From assembly GCA_009760855.2 (NCBI GenBank), contig WPIO01000044.1, positions 1,807,393-1,871,392 on the forward strand: a stretch of DNA of 64,000 nt, read 5' to 3'. Every line of letters starts with the position of its first letter. Positions within the stretch are counted from its first letter, which is position 1. Made by a program: the position numbers and the translations under genes. The notes beneath the pieces were generated by a model. It worked only from the letters and a program-made list of their open reading frames with translations, had not been told where the DNA came from and searched no databases. This DNA is from Cristatella mucedo (taxonomy: Eukaryota; Bryozoa; Phylactolaemata; Cristatellidae). Shown here in pieces: positions 1 to 10,625 of this stretch.

Positions 1-36
1 CGTGGAGTTACAGATGGAAATACATTACATTACACT
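1..36 (+). mobile_element. LINE-B 3' end
   Basis: Matches the end of other LINE-B copies (GTGGAGTTACAGA...ATACATTACATTAC). The body lies left of the window. Confidence 0.7.
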
Positions 37-287
37 AAGCCTCTCCTCGTTCGACTCACTTAGTTCCCTTTAAATTACTTCATCGGTGACATTCGTGTTC
101 GAATGGCTGCTAACTTCCCGAAGATTAGTGTTGATAAGATAAACCTAATAGAGTTAAGTCTTGTCACCCGAACACTGAAATACATATCCCTCAAAATAGG
201 TCGAGCTAACACCACTGAAGGGACATCCGCTCACAATCTAGGCATGCTATTCTAAAACAATTTGGGATTATATGGTAACATATCCTC

Positions 288-412
288 TACTGCTTAAGGT
301 GCTCGCCCCGACCAAGGTCTGGCTGAGTCGTGGGCTCGAGCCACGAGGCATATATGAAGTGCCTGAATAGAGATTTAAGTTCTCTTGGGGCGCTATATTA
401 ATGAATTATATT
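288..412 (+). mobile_element. SINE-2 copy
   Basis: Contains the family landmarks: GCTCGCCCCGACCAAGGTCTGG, B-box-like GGGCTCGAGCC, and the tail GAGATTTAAGTTCTCTTGGGG followed by GCGCTATA. The tRNA-like head is partly missing on the left. Confidence 0.7.
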
Positions 413-424
413 TTTTTATTTACT

Positions 425-860
425 GACCATTTCCATTACTGGCTGAGCCACTGTATCAGCACCAAATAAGGATTCGCCAGCAAGTACTTCAGAGGCTTGG
501 TAGTGTGTTTAGCCTCGTTATCTCTATGCCAAATCCATCAACCCCCAAGCAGAGCAATTTAGCTTTGAAATCCAACTTTTTTTTACGAATAAATAACTTG
601 AGTAAAGTACTTTTTGACGAATCCTGTGGGGTGCTGGGGCACTGGCCCAGCCAGTTGCCTTATTTGAACCCCATAGAACGACTGTGATGCAATATCAACA
701 GGCGGCTGAGGTATATGCTCGGCTCATACCAGAGGACAGTGATCCTTTCAGTAAACTCAGGCACTGTCAATGTGCTGCAGCAGAAGAGACAACAGAGTCA
801 CCTGTGGCCTCTAAGCCTGGCCAGCCAAGGCAGGCCATAAAGAATTCTGGTAGGCCAGTG
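425..860 (+). mobile_element. Tc1/mariner transposase relic
   Basis: Frame at 640-690 reads HWPSQLPYLNPIERL, the Tc1/mariner signature around the third catalytic acidic residue (DLNPIE in active copies). The frame breaks right after it and similarity continues weakly to about 860. Bases 440-475 are an inverted, diverged copy of about 615-655, so the element is partly palindromic or two copies are head to head. Confidence 0.65.
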
Positions 861-869
861 TAACACTAA

Positions 870-1130
870 ATGCATTCATATCAACAGAATATGTGTTTTT
901 TTGGCTGTCAATAAATATTTTTACATGCTGTGCATAACTTTAGTATGTGTGGCATATTAGAAAACCCTCTTATTACCCAAACGAATTTACAGCTTATGGT
1001 GGCCATATTGAGTTCATTCTGAGGATTTTTTTAATGCTTGGTGTTTGTTATTGGGCACTGCTTTATGGTGATACCAAAGCCACGGCATACCAATCATTTT
1101 TGTGCAGCTACACCATCTTGCTGACTTATG
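870..1130. other. no recognisable feature
   Basis: Unique AT-rich sequence between the mariner relic and a SINE. Confidence 0.4.
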
Positions 1131-1298
1131 GTGAGCCGCCATAGCTCACTAAGTAAGGTGGTTGCTTGTCCTGACCGAGGTTGTGGGTTTGAATTCTTCG
1201 GTGGGCGATCCTTTATTGCTGCTGTGGGGATAGCAGTAAAGGCTCTTCTGTCGCTATACCAAAAAGGCTGTTAAATCAGCTAGTAATTTTATTTTTGA
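1131..1298 (+). mobile_element. SINE-1 copy
   Basis: tRNA-like head (GAGCCGCCATAGCTCACTAAG, then GGGTTTGAATTC as B box), followed by GTGGGCGATCCTTTATTGC and the tail TAAAGGCTCTTCTGTCGCTA...GGCTGTTAAATCAGCTAGT. Confidence 0.8.
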
Positions 1299-2121
1299 TA
1301 ATGCAGAGTGCCTTCACCAAATAGACATGCTATTTATATAAAACACTCGATGCACAATACTTGCTAAGGGTTTGATCATACATACTCACATACTTTTTCC
1401 ATGTGCTATACCTGCTATCAGTTAGCACGACAAAGGGCCATCCACAAGTTTTACAAGTTGGCAGACAGGGTGTTAACATGAATTATTCACAGATTCAAAA
1501 GAGACCCCTAGTAGCAAGTCGCAAGAGCCACCGATGGGTCTAATTTCAGCTGCATTTGTTTTGATAATAAGTAAGCTCGTGAGCCAGGTGCACATAATCT
1601 GATTTATGTATACTTCAATCTGCATAGAAGTGCTAGAGCTGTTGAGTGGTACGCAGTACCGATAGTGACTTTAGCTATGGGATACAGTTACTTGCTATTA
1701 GGTGCTAGCAGCCCCTATTTGGACTGTCGGATGTTCCAACTGATTCCACCATTTTTTTTTTAACTGGAGCCATATTTGAGGTCAGCGATTAGTTTAACAT
1801 TGAGTATATATCGACTGCTTAGGAAAGCATTCGTAATCCCTGCGAGGCGAGTTCTGGAGTTCACCGGAGGCCTATTTTCTGATGGTCTTTAGTCTAGTTG
1901 GCACATTGCCCCGATGGCCAATAGACGTGTGCCCATCGCCGGAAATACTGCTTCCGATGTACCGCAGGATGCAGACGTTTTATAGAACTGGTTTCAGCAT
2001 AGATGAGTAATTTATGTCCATATTGACACAGTCACTGCCTGGCGTCATGTCAAGCTCAAAAAGGCGAGCATAGGAAGGGATATATGTGTCCGTTGTGCCC
2101 ACATGTCGGTCGAGTGGTTTT
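1299..2121. other. no recognisable feature
   Basis: Unique non-coding sequence upstream of the candidate first exon; no sustained open frame or repeat recognised. Confidence 0.4.
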
Positions 2122-2229
2122 TCTTTCTATATCTCCATCTCCCCCTCTCTCTCCCCTCTATCTCTCCCTCTCTCTCTCTCTCTCTCCCTTCTCTCCCCTC
2201 TCTCTCCTCTCTCCCCCTCTCTCTTTCCC
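2122..2229. repeat. (CT)n-rich microsatellite
   Basis: Imperfect CT/CCCT tract. The three overlapping open frames across it on both strands are low-complexity artefacts. Confidence 0.9.
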
Positions 2230-2760
2230 CGGTGCTTGGGCCACCTGCACTGTGTGCTCTGCTTGACTCAGCAGTGCCGTGCTGTAGAGACCAACTATAG
2301 CAGTCATGCTCTTTTTTTTGTTGGACTTGATGAGCTCTGCAGCCACCCACTTGTGGTATGACCCTACTTCTGGCAAAGTAGCTTTGGTGGGCACGCTGGT
2401 TGATTTATGTTGTGCACTTGCAGACCCACTGAGCACAGCTGACCTGAGAGGCCGATGCCTGCTTCCAGAAGTAATCATTCCAATCCCATGACCTGATGAA
2501 CTTTGCCCCTACTGTCTGAGATAGGATGGGCAGCAGCATTGTAGCTCAGCCAGGTCTATAGGAAGGAGGGTGATTTAAATTCTCGAGTTCGAGCTGTTGG
2601 ACAAGTGCATGATGAGTGCTAGTCCAGTGCTGCTCTTTAAATGGACAAGCATCCCTAGAGACTTACAAGCTGCAACTTATATGCCGGTGCCCTCAGGTTG
2701 CATAACTGTATAGCCGAAATCCAGGGTTCGGAGGCCATTTTACATCAAGTCGCCACTGCC

Positions 2761-2776
2761 ATGGCACCGAGCAAGG
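2761..2776 (+). CDS. GAREM: GAREM-like exon 1 (tentative start exon)
   Basis: An ATG in a strong Kozak setting (GCCATGG) is followed after five codons (M-A-P-S-K) by G|GTAAGA, a good donor in phase 1. Phase 1 is what exon 2 needs, and a very short N-terminus before the CABIT domain fits the family. CpG-rich sequence just downstream fits a promoter-proximal location. Such a short exon could arise by chance, so transcript evidence would settle it; another upstream exon could serve instead. Confidence 0.35.
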
Positions 2777-2869
2777 GTAAGACGAGTGTAGTCAGGTTGA
2801 ACCTCTTTCTAATATCGCATGCGACAACAACAACAGGGGAACTAAACAAGTCTACAGGGAGGATACTGC

Positions 2870-3260
2870 ACCAAGTAAACGATAGGGGCGCTAGACGACG
2901 CCGCAAGCCCTAACAAACAAGTTAGTTGGTCAGTCGGCTTCCACAGTCCAGCCGTAGTACCGACTATGTTCCAACAGTACGAGCCTACACCGTCAAAGAT
3001 CCGGCTAGCCGAGTAATTGCTTGGATAGTCGGAATCGACGTCTACCTCTGTCGAGAGCTTCGGCCGAAAGATGCCGACTCAGGGAGGGGGCACGAACATG
3101 CTACACGGGAACATACAAGTCACAACAACAAGTGTGCTATCCAGCTGGGGCCTCAGGCACTCGTTGCCTTGCATGCGTGGGGGCATCGCCGGATCATGCC
3201 TGCACCCATCCAGATGCAGAACTCGGCAAGACCGGGTGCGTCCAACACCACTACTTAGTC
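2870..3260. promoter_or_regulatory. CpG-dense stretch next to candidate exon 1
   Basis: CpG dinucleotides are far denser here than in the AT-rich, CpG-poor surroundings, with many CGA/TCG/CCG steps from about 2880 to 3080. The open frames in it resemble nothing known to me. The best reading is a promoter-proximal CpG-rich segment or a young GC-rich insertion; no TATA box or initiator could be assigned. Confidence 0.3.
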
Positions 3261-4034
3261 TGCCAACTTTTATTACTCAAGAGCCCCAGTGACCTCTCGT
3301 TAATGCACATCCCTCCATGACCACAGGTCAGACCCGGCCCAGCCGGCGACCCCATCATACCACAGCCGTCCAGTTCCACCCAACCGAACCCAGCCGGGTA
3401 CATAACTAACCAGCTTGATGGATAGGCAAGGCTCCTTACCAGGATGTCATGGCCCAGACTATGTGCTGGGACCTTGGCCTCATCCCTCCACCACGAGGTC
3501 TTATAGGCTTCCCAGCATATCTCACCAATACCTAGCAAGGTTAGGGTCTCGTGCTGTCAACCAGAAAGCTCACAACTGAGGCTACTATATCATTAAAAAC
3601 GCAAAGCATGACTAGTTCTGTTCCGACACCAGCTCATTTCACAACTTCTTGTAACATTTTTATAAGTTTTATGGTGCAGTAGATATTTTCCACGATTTTT
3701 TCAGTCGGCTTGGCATTATCCTGTTGGGAGTTTATGGTCATCAGCATGGCTGTACTATGAGTAGCATGCTTGCTAGTCGTTTCTATAGGTTCGTTTCAGC
3801 TTCTCTGTAGTGGTCCCATCAGTGGGCCACTGTGGCCACATGGCTGCCTGTTGTTGGAAAATGTTGACCTACACTCCGGCACCTCTCAGCCCCCTTAAGC
3901 ACACATGTCAACAGGGAGATTTACCACTATGAACATGGAAATTGCTACACGACACCCGACTTTCTTTGGCCACCCATTAAACAGAGGTTCAGCTTTAATG
4001 TTATGCAACTCACTTGTACGTCCCCTCATTCTCT
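3261..4034. other. intron 1, no recognisable feature
   Basis: Unique sequence with only short chance open frames. Confidence 0.4.
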
Positions 4035-4300
4035 TGCTGCTCTGGCATACTGCTTCCCAAACAGGCTAGGCATTGTACCACCTGTTCGGCTGCCTCAAAT
4101 ATCGCTCCGTTAGGGGCTGCCGTGCCATCAGTTGGGATGGAGTTCCAGGCAGTTGGAGAATTGGAACCAAACGCAATGATTCTAAAAATTTGAGGTTGGT
4201 GAGAGGCTTAGCTGAACGACTTGAGCAAGAAGAGCTGGTGATACAATGCCTAGCCTGGTTGGAAGTAGTTTGAATGGCAGGTGCAGCCGGAAAATAGTTT
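4035..4300 (-). mobile_element. LINE-A relic, 3' segment of an interrupted copy
   Basis: Diverged but alignable to the C-terminal coding region of LINE-A on the - strand (GGAGTTCCAGGC..., AATTTGAGGTTGGTGAGAGG..., ATGCCTAGCCTGGTTGGAAG). It stops at the same point of the element where the piece beginning at 5220 stops, so the two are halves of one old copy. Confidence 0.6.
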
Positions 4301-4344
4301 TCAATTTAGAAATGTTTCCAAGTTTGCTCATCAAAGGACCAACA

Positions 4345-5219
4345 GCTTAAAAATAAAATAATAATAATAATAATAATAATGCACTTGATAAAGCATCCTC
4401 AGAGAACTCAATCTCTTTCTAGGCACTTTACATTTGCAAAGGGAAATGCAATTGAATGCTGAGTAATATCATGCTTGATAAACAAACAACATGAGTTACA
4501 TGGTTAGGGGTGACATGCACAGGGTCAGCATGCAAATGAGGTTAGTGGCAGCATGCATAGTGTCGCAACCCATAAGCACATGAAAGACGAATCACAGGGA
4601 CCCACTAAATGCTGTCCTAAATAGGTGTGTTTTTAAGTTCCTTTTAAATGTGGTCAAGTCAGGGGATGTTCTGACGCAGGTCGGGAGAGAGTTCCAGGCT
4701 TCGGGAGCATACGAACTAAATGCACGGTCTCCAAAGGATTTGAGGTTTGTACGAGGTATTTCTAGACTGTTGGATTCCGAAAAGCAGGTGGTTAGATGCT
4801 TAGCCTGGTGTAGGAGTAGATCTGAGAAATAGGCTGGAGCCAAAAAATGAAGTGACCCAAAAGTGAGCGACAAAACCGTCAAGTCAATCCGTTGCTTGAC
4901 TGGTAGCCAGTGCAGGTCGGCAAGAAGTGGAGTAATGTGACAACTGCAACGCACACGGCAGACAAGCCTAGCTGCAGAGTTTTGCACCAGCTGCAGTCGC
5001 CTGATCGCACATGCTGGTAGGCCAGTAAGCAGTGAGTTGCAGAAGTCGAGACGAGATGTCACGAATGCATGGACCAACTTGGACGTGGAATCCTTATCTA
5101 AACAAGCCCGAATTTTAGCAATGTTATGTAGCTGAAAATAGGCAGATTTGACTGTGGAGCTGATGTGGTCGTGTAACGAGAGGTCACTTTGGAACATGAC
5201 ACCTTGATTTCGAGCTGAA
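4345..5219 (-). mobile_element. LINE-A copy (younger, 5' truncated)
   Basis: Begins at its 3' end with ATT repeats (4359-4380), then TGATAAAGCATCCTCAGAGA and the C-terminal coding region. The open frame 4592-5219 keeps the block ending in SRLDFCNSLLTGLP and QLVQNSAARLVC. It sits inside an older copy of the same family. Confidence 0.85.
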
Positions 5220-6065
5220 TCCGAGCCAGAGAACGAAAAGGCCAAAAAGTGAGTGCTAAATCCTTGAAATCGACTGCTGGATTTACAGCCGGTGCAGGTC
5301 AACGACAAGTGATGTGATGTGGCAACTGCAAGGTTCTCGACAGGCAAGCCTAGCTGCAGAGTTTTGCACCAACTTTCTGGCCCGGACTTAACGGGCGGTT
5401 GACCAGCAAGCAGTGAGCTACAGAAGTCGAGACAGGATGTCACAAAGTCGTCTACCAATTTAGATGTATTAATAGTATCCCTGTCTAAGGAAGCCAGTAT
5501 TTAGAAATACTATGCAGCTAAAAGATGGCAGACTTGCTTGTGAAACTGACGTGGTCGTCTGATTAAAGGTCCTTAAGGCACAGGGCACCTAGATTTCGTG
5601 CAGATACTACAGGAGATATGGCGGCTGAGCCAATTTTAGCATTAAACTTTATCATTTTTGAGTCACACTTGGTTTGCCTATAATTGGTAAGTTCGCTTGA
5701 TCTCATTCAACTTGAGGAAGTTTGCTGCCACCTAAGTGTGGATGTCAGCCAAGACAGTTGAAAGAGATACACCTGTAGGAAGGCTAGGAGTGATCCGAGC
5801 ATAGATACTGCTGCATAACAAGTGCTTATTAGTGAAAGCCTAGTTTGTGCTCGGCGATCACATTGGCAAGAGGGATATTATAAATGGGGAAAAGAAGTGC
5901 ACAAAGGACAGAGCTCTGAAGAATCTGTACTTTAGTGGTTCCTCGGATGGTCTTTGCTCGGTTGCAACAACTAGTGTTCTACTAAGATACTACTTACTTC
6001 TAGTCTTCTACTGAGATAGTATCTAAATCAGTACAGCGCATTTCCAGTGATGCCCAGATGAGATT
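5220..6065 (-). mobile_element. LINE-A copy (older, 5' segment)
   Basis: Degraded reverse transcriptase region on the - strand; the frame is broken several times. The long open frame 4592-5458 is a chimera that crosses the insertion boundary near 5220 and therefore repeats the domain block (CLDFCSSLLAGQP then RLDFCNSLLTGLP). It is not a gene. Confidence 0.7.
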
Positions 6066-7432
6066 AGATATGCTCGCGAAAGACTTGGTATTGTATCAAT
6101 TGTATCAAATAATGCCATAAGATCAAGCAAAACAATTAGATGGACTTTTACCTAAGTCTGCATTCCTGGTTAGGTTTTTACTGACTGACCCTGTGCCATC
6201 TCTTGATTTAAAGGCATTTAAGTATATGCTAAAACCTACCTCTTTCTTTTATACTTTGCTTCATCCACCTGCATTATCTATTGCATACCTACGTATTATG
6301 AAATTTTGCACGATACTATTAGCCCATTGAAAAGCTTCCTTTACAGCATAAACTGATTACATCGAAAAAGAGAGCCGGTTTTCTTTGGTTGTCGTGTCAT
6401 TATTATGGTATCATCCTTATTACTTCTACTTCTGCTTACTACACGGTATAGGCATATGTCTTTTATTTCCTGCCCAAAAGTGACCCAGAGCTCGCTGAGT
6501 GAAAGCTTTGTTCGAGGCAGCCTGGGTGGTTACAGAATGCCTGAAAACGATTTAGGTAAAGTTCTTGGAATTTCCTTTCACTGTTAATTAGAAATTCGAG
6601 TCATGTTATGTACCATTTTTCTGCCACCATAGAAGAGCAAAGAGGGTGAATTAGGCATACGGTTGGCAGAGATGAGAGCAGTAGCTTGTAGGCCCAAGAG
6701 GCTGGTGGAAACTGCTGTTTGTTTGCTTGACAAAACAAATGTGGTGTTTGGCATAGCTGACCTGACTCAGTCTGCGTTCTCTTCTGACAGCACAGAAGGG
6801 CCAACAGATAAGCTGGGCAGCCAGTGTTTACTCGTTTACTACAAGGTAGAGGCTAAGGCTGACGCTAAGCTAAGTTAGCTTGAAGGTAGAATTTGTAACA
6901 ATAAATGACTTACTGCAGCCTTCATAGCTGCTAGCATCTTTAAGGGAAGAAGCCAGAGGTTTGGTCACTACTCGAATGCATCCTTCCGAGACTAAATTTG
7001 AAATGAGTGTGCACACTGCCATGGAAGGCAAGAGTAATAGCTCTCACTGCTGCTAGCCAGATTGATTGCCCTGTCGAGTTGGGACACCTGATACCTTCGA
7101 CTCACAGCAGCAGCAGGGTCAAGCAAGCCAGGCAGCCACCGGCTTCTAAACGTCTGACAGCTCGGCTCTCCTAAAGGGGCATTTGTAGTTGCTAACTTCG
7201 AATGCACTATTTACTTCACCGTGTTTTCAGAAAGTGGTTCAAATGCTCTAGGCCTCGACTCAGCTTGGAGGCCCATGCACTTCATGACCAGTGTCGTGGG
7301 TTTCAGTCCAGTAGCAGGCTGTTCTTCATTGCCTGCTGCAATTAATACTCTAAAAATATAATACCTATATAATACCAATAAATACTATGCAAAATATTCG
7401 GTAAGTATGCATTTTGTTTCCTACTTTACTAC
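6066..7432. other. intron 1, no recognisable feature
   Basis: Unique sequence. Open frames of 60-70 codons on both strands show no domain. Confidence 0.4.
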
Positions 7433-8596
7433 ATGGGTAGAGTGTCTCTTCTTGTTTTGCTCGATCTTTCGGCAGCTTTTGATACCATCGATCACAAAGT
7501 ACTTCTAGAGCGCCTCTCATCTCGCCTGGGCATCACTGGCACTGCTCTGCAGTGGTTCAGGTCCTATCTCAGTGGGAGACTCCAGAGTGTTGACGTGAAT
7601 GGACAAAGATCATCTGAAGTACCTCTAAAATATGGAGTACCTCAGGGCTCTGTGCTAGGTCCGGTCCTTTTCACCGTTTATACTCTCCCTCTCGCTGATG
7701 TGATTGCCAAGCACAATCTAGGCTTTCACTTCTATGCGGATGACACTCAGTTGTACCTTTGCTTTGATCCCTCCCAGCCTTCGAGCACCTCAAATTCTCT
7801 CAACTCACTTGCTGCATGCATTGATGACATCCGATCATGGATGGCAGCAAATTTTCTAAAACTAAACGATGATAAAACTAACTTACTAGTTATGGGCAAA
7901 CCTAGTGTTATTCAGAAATTGGAAAGGCTGACTTTCAAAATTGGCTCTGCCAGCATATCTCCAGTTGCATCAGCTCGAAATCTAGGTGTCATATTCCAAA
8001 GCGACCTCTCGTTAGACGACCACATCAGCTCCACAGTCAAATCAGCCTATTTTCAGCTTCATAACATTGCTAAAATTAGGGCTTGTTTAGATAAGGATAC
8101 CACGTCCAAGTTGGTCCATGCATTCGTGACATCTCGTCTCGACTTCTGCAACTCACTGCTTACTGGCCTACCAGCATGTGCGATCAGGCGATTGCAGCTG
8201 GTGCAAAACTCTGCAGCTAGGCTTGTCTGTCGTGAGCGTCCCAGTTGCCACATTACTCCACTTCTCGCCGACCTGCACTGGTTACCAGTCAAGCAACGGA
8301 TTGACTTCAAGGTTTTGTCGCTCACTTTTAGGTCTCTTCATTCTATGGCTCCAGCCTATCTTTCAGAGATACTACCCCATCAGGCAAAGCATCGTACCAC
8401 TCGCTTTTCGGAATCCAACAGTCTAGAAATACCTTGTACAAACCTTAAATCCTTTGGAGACCGTGCATTTAGCTCGTATGCTCCCACAGCCTGGAACTCC
8501 CTCCCGACCTGCATCAGAACATCCCCTGACCTGACCACATTTAAAAGAAACTTAAAAACATACCTATTTAGGACAGCATTTAGTGGGTCCTTGTGA
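7433..8596 (+). CDS. LINE-A ORF2 fragment: reverse transcriptase, intact frame
   Basis: 387 codons open to a stop. Reverse transcriptase motifs in order: A (VLLDLSAAFDTIDH, residues 8-21), B (GVPQGSVLGPVLF), C (FYADDTQLY, the catalytic Asp pair), then the thumb and C-terminal block with SRLDFCNSLLTGLPACAIR and NSAARLVC, characteristic of CR1/L2-type LINEs. The endonuclease and the N-terminal part of the reverse transcriptase are missing (5' truncation just before motif A), so the copy is inactive despite the clean frame. It is the best-preserved LINE-A copy here and therefore probably among the youngest. It lies in intron 1 of the GAREM-like gene, same strand. Confidence 0.9.
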   Translation: MGRVSLLVLLDLSAAFDTIDHKVLLERLSSRLGITGTALQWFRSYLSGRLQSVDVNGQRSSEVPLKYGVPQGSVLGPVLFTVYTLPLADVIAKHNLGFHFYADDTQLYLCFDPSQPSSTSNSLNSLAACIDDIRSWMAANFLKLNDDKTNLLVMGKPSVIQKLERLTFKIGSASISPVASARNLGVIFQSDLSLDDHISSTVKSAYFQLHNIAKIRACLDKDTTSKLVHAFVTSRLDFCNSLLTGLPACAIRRLQLVQNSAARLVCRERPSCHITPLLADLHWLPVKQRIDFKVLSLTFRSLHSMAPAYLSEILPHQAKHRTTRFSESNSLEIPCTNLKSFGDRAFSSYAPTAWNSLPTCIRTSPDLTTFKRNLKTYLFRTAFSGSL

Positions 8597-8835
8597 TTCG
8601 TCCTCGATGTGCTTATGCGTGCTGACACTGTTCATCCTGCCACTAACCACATTTGCATGCTGACCCAGTGCATGTAACCCCTAACCATGTTATTCATTTT
8701 GTTTGTTTTTCAAGCATGATTTTACTTACTATTCTATTGCGTATCACTTTGCAGCAAATGTAAAGCGCCTAGAAAGAGATTAAGTTCTCTGAGGGCGCTT
8801 TATCAAGTGCAATATTATTATTATTATTATTACTT
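8597..8835 (+). mobile_element. LINE-A 3' UTR and tail
   Basis: Follows the stop of the reverse transcriptase frame; ends with AGCGCCTAGAAAGAGATTAA, GTTCTCTGAGGGCGCTTTATC and ATT repeats, the family's 3' end. Confidence 0.9.
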
Positions 8836-10200
8836 GCGAATTTAACCCACAACATCCAAAGGCAGGAGTCGTTTGCTATGAATAGGATTTCTGTGCCCGG
8901 CAGACAGTGTTGGCTGCAACTTAGGATGGAAAGAATAAGAGGCCGGTAGAGAGAGTTTTGGTTTTGCTTCTCTGCAGCACCACTGATCTAGTTAATGGAG
9001 CACTTCCCTTGCTTGCTTTGCAGTAGCTGCTACCGGGTTCCTGGGGGGGGGGAGGCCTTTGCAATGGAAGGAAAGGACAAAGAAATGGCAGTACAGTGCA
9101 TAGCTTTCATCAGCCCATCGGAAAGGAACAAAGACCCGTTTGAATTGTCATCCAGCAGCCAAATGAGCTCACTTTTCTTTTGGCTTTTTGAACAAGGCGA
9201 CCAATGGTTTACTGCCGACCTAAATTTTGCACTTAGGTGCAGCTTGTGCAGTCACCAGTTATCCTTAAGCTACTTCAACCTATCGTTTAAACAGGTCATA
9301 TAGTCTTTCAGGCTGCAAGAAGGCTACATTCGACCTTTGACATGTTCTTCAAGAAAAACAGTGGTGTGAGATGTGATTTGCATAGAGCTGTACTTGACGA
9401 TGTGGCTCATTCCTTATGAATAGCTTTTACTATCACAGTGTTTCCGCATAGTCCATCGAGCTAGAGTGCACAGTGTCTCGTGCAGGGATTGACTTTCAGT
9501 CAGCTACCTACTCGCATGTGGCACTCTCCAGGGAGTTTGCTTACTTGGACTTGTTCCTTTTATCTATTTGCTCAGCAGCATTGGCTAAGCTGTTCAGCAA
9601 AACACCATTGCATTTTTGCTGTTGATTTCATCCGGCTCGAGGCTTTCTGTCGCTCAATAGAGTATGTTGCGGCTGTGATCTTGCTTAATAAATACTTCTT
9701 TGATATGTGCTTCCTGATGTTTGCCAATATTGTAAAATTTACGTGAGCGAAAGCTATGACTCTTTTCTGAGAACCATCGTTGTCCTCCATGCATTTTTCT
9801 TTTTGAGTGTGATAAGAATTCAGATGTCAACCTAAAAGCCATGGGATACTATTTCAAGTAACCGCATGTTCTGCCTTCTGCCAGCTTCAAACAGCACTAA
9901 GTTAGGATATGCATAATAGGTTTTAGCTGAATGAATAAACTTTGCTAGTCTTTAGCAGGATACAACTCTGCTAGTCTACTTTTGCTCATGTATTCATGGT
10001 AGTTTTTCTTTCGAACTCCAACTATTCGATTAGACTTTTCGGCTAAATTATTCCCTATCGACTATTTGTTTACCCCTAATGTCCCTTTCTCTGAGAGACT
10101 TTTACCCTCCTCATCATTACTGTGGTAGGCATCAATGTTAAGGTAACATAACCTTCTAATCAATTAGGGCCCATCCTTGGAACAATTTAAATTTTTTCAG
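8836..10200. other. intron 1, no recognisable feature
   Basis: Unique sequence up to the exon 2 acceptor. The open frame at 8995-9303 has no recognisable domain and a nine-base G run. Confidence 0.4.
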
Positions 10201-10385
10201 ATGCTTTAATATTCAACAACTCATATGCAGCAAAAGACCAGCTACCTGCAGAGATTGTCTGGAGCACCAATCATTTAAATCCACGACAGATAGTGGCCTC
10301 TGGATGCCACCACTTGCCTTCAATTCTATGTGTGGAGACAGGATTTTTTGGTGGTGGAAACATAGACTGTGTGACTTCTGGACAG
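10201..10385 (+). CDS. GAREM: GAREM-like exon 2: CABIT domain N-terminus
   Basis: The exon follows an ATTTTTTCAG acceptor, enters in phase 1 and ends in phase 0 at GGACAG|GTAACT. It encodes 61 full codons. The stretch LPAEIVWSTNHL, then CHHLPSILCVETG, then CVTSGQ follows the pattern that opens GAREM CABIT domains: a Val-Trp-Ser strand, a His-Leu-Pro step, and a Val..Gly-Gln strand. The next amino acids come from exon 3 about 13 kb downstream. The same-frame open region continues past the donor but loses all similarity, as expected for intron. Confidence 0.8.
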
Positions 10386-10563
10386 GTAACTTACCAAACG
10401 TTTATAAGTTTTGCTGTACCGTTAGCTATCTGTGCAAGTTCTTACATGTTGCATAGGTCGTTTTTTAGGCTTTCGTGTCGTTGCATATACTTACGTGGCA
10501 CAGCTGATGTTCTCTTAGCATCTTCCAGGTTTGAGGTGCTACTCAGATTGCATGCCTACCCCA
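10386..10563 (+). other. start of intron 2
   Basis: GTAACT donor and following intronic sequence. The reading frame stays open by chance to 10613 but has no CABIT-like content. Confidence 0.6.
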
Positions 10564-10625
10564 GCAACTGCAGCACTACTTGCAGGAATCAGCTTGCTGG
10601 TTCCTGCAAGTAGTGCTGCAGTTGC
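10564..10625. repeat. perfect hairpin, 25-bp arms
   Basis: Bases 10564-10588 are the exact reverse complement of 10601-10625, separated by a 12-base loop. It lies about 180 bases into intron 2. Confidence 0.95.

Noticed and set aside
4592-5458. 288-codon open frame as a host gene
   Set aside because: It is a chimera of two nested LINE-A copies; the domain block repeats across an insertion junction.
7433-8596. 387-codon open frame as a complete or active LINE protein
   Set aside because: It begins at reverse transcriptase motif A without endonuclease or fingers; a 5' truncated copy.
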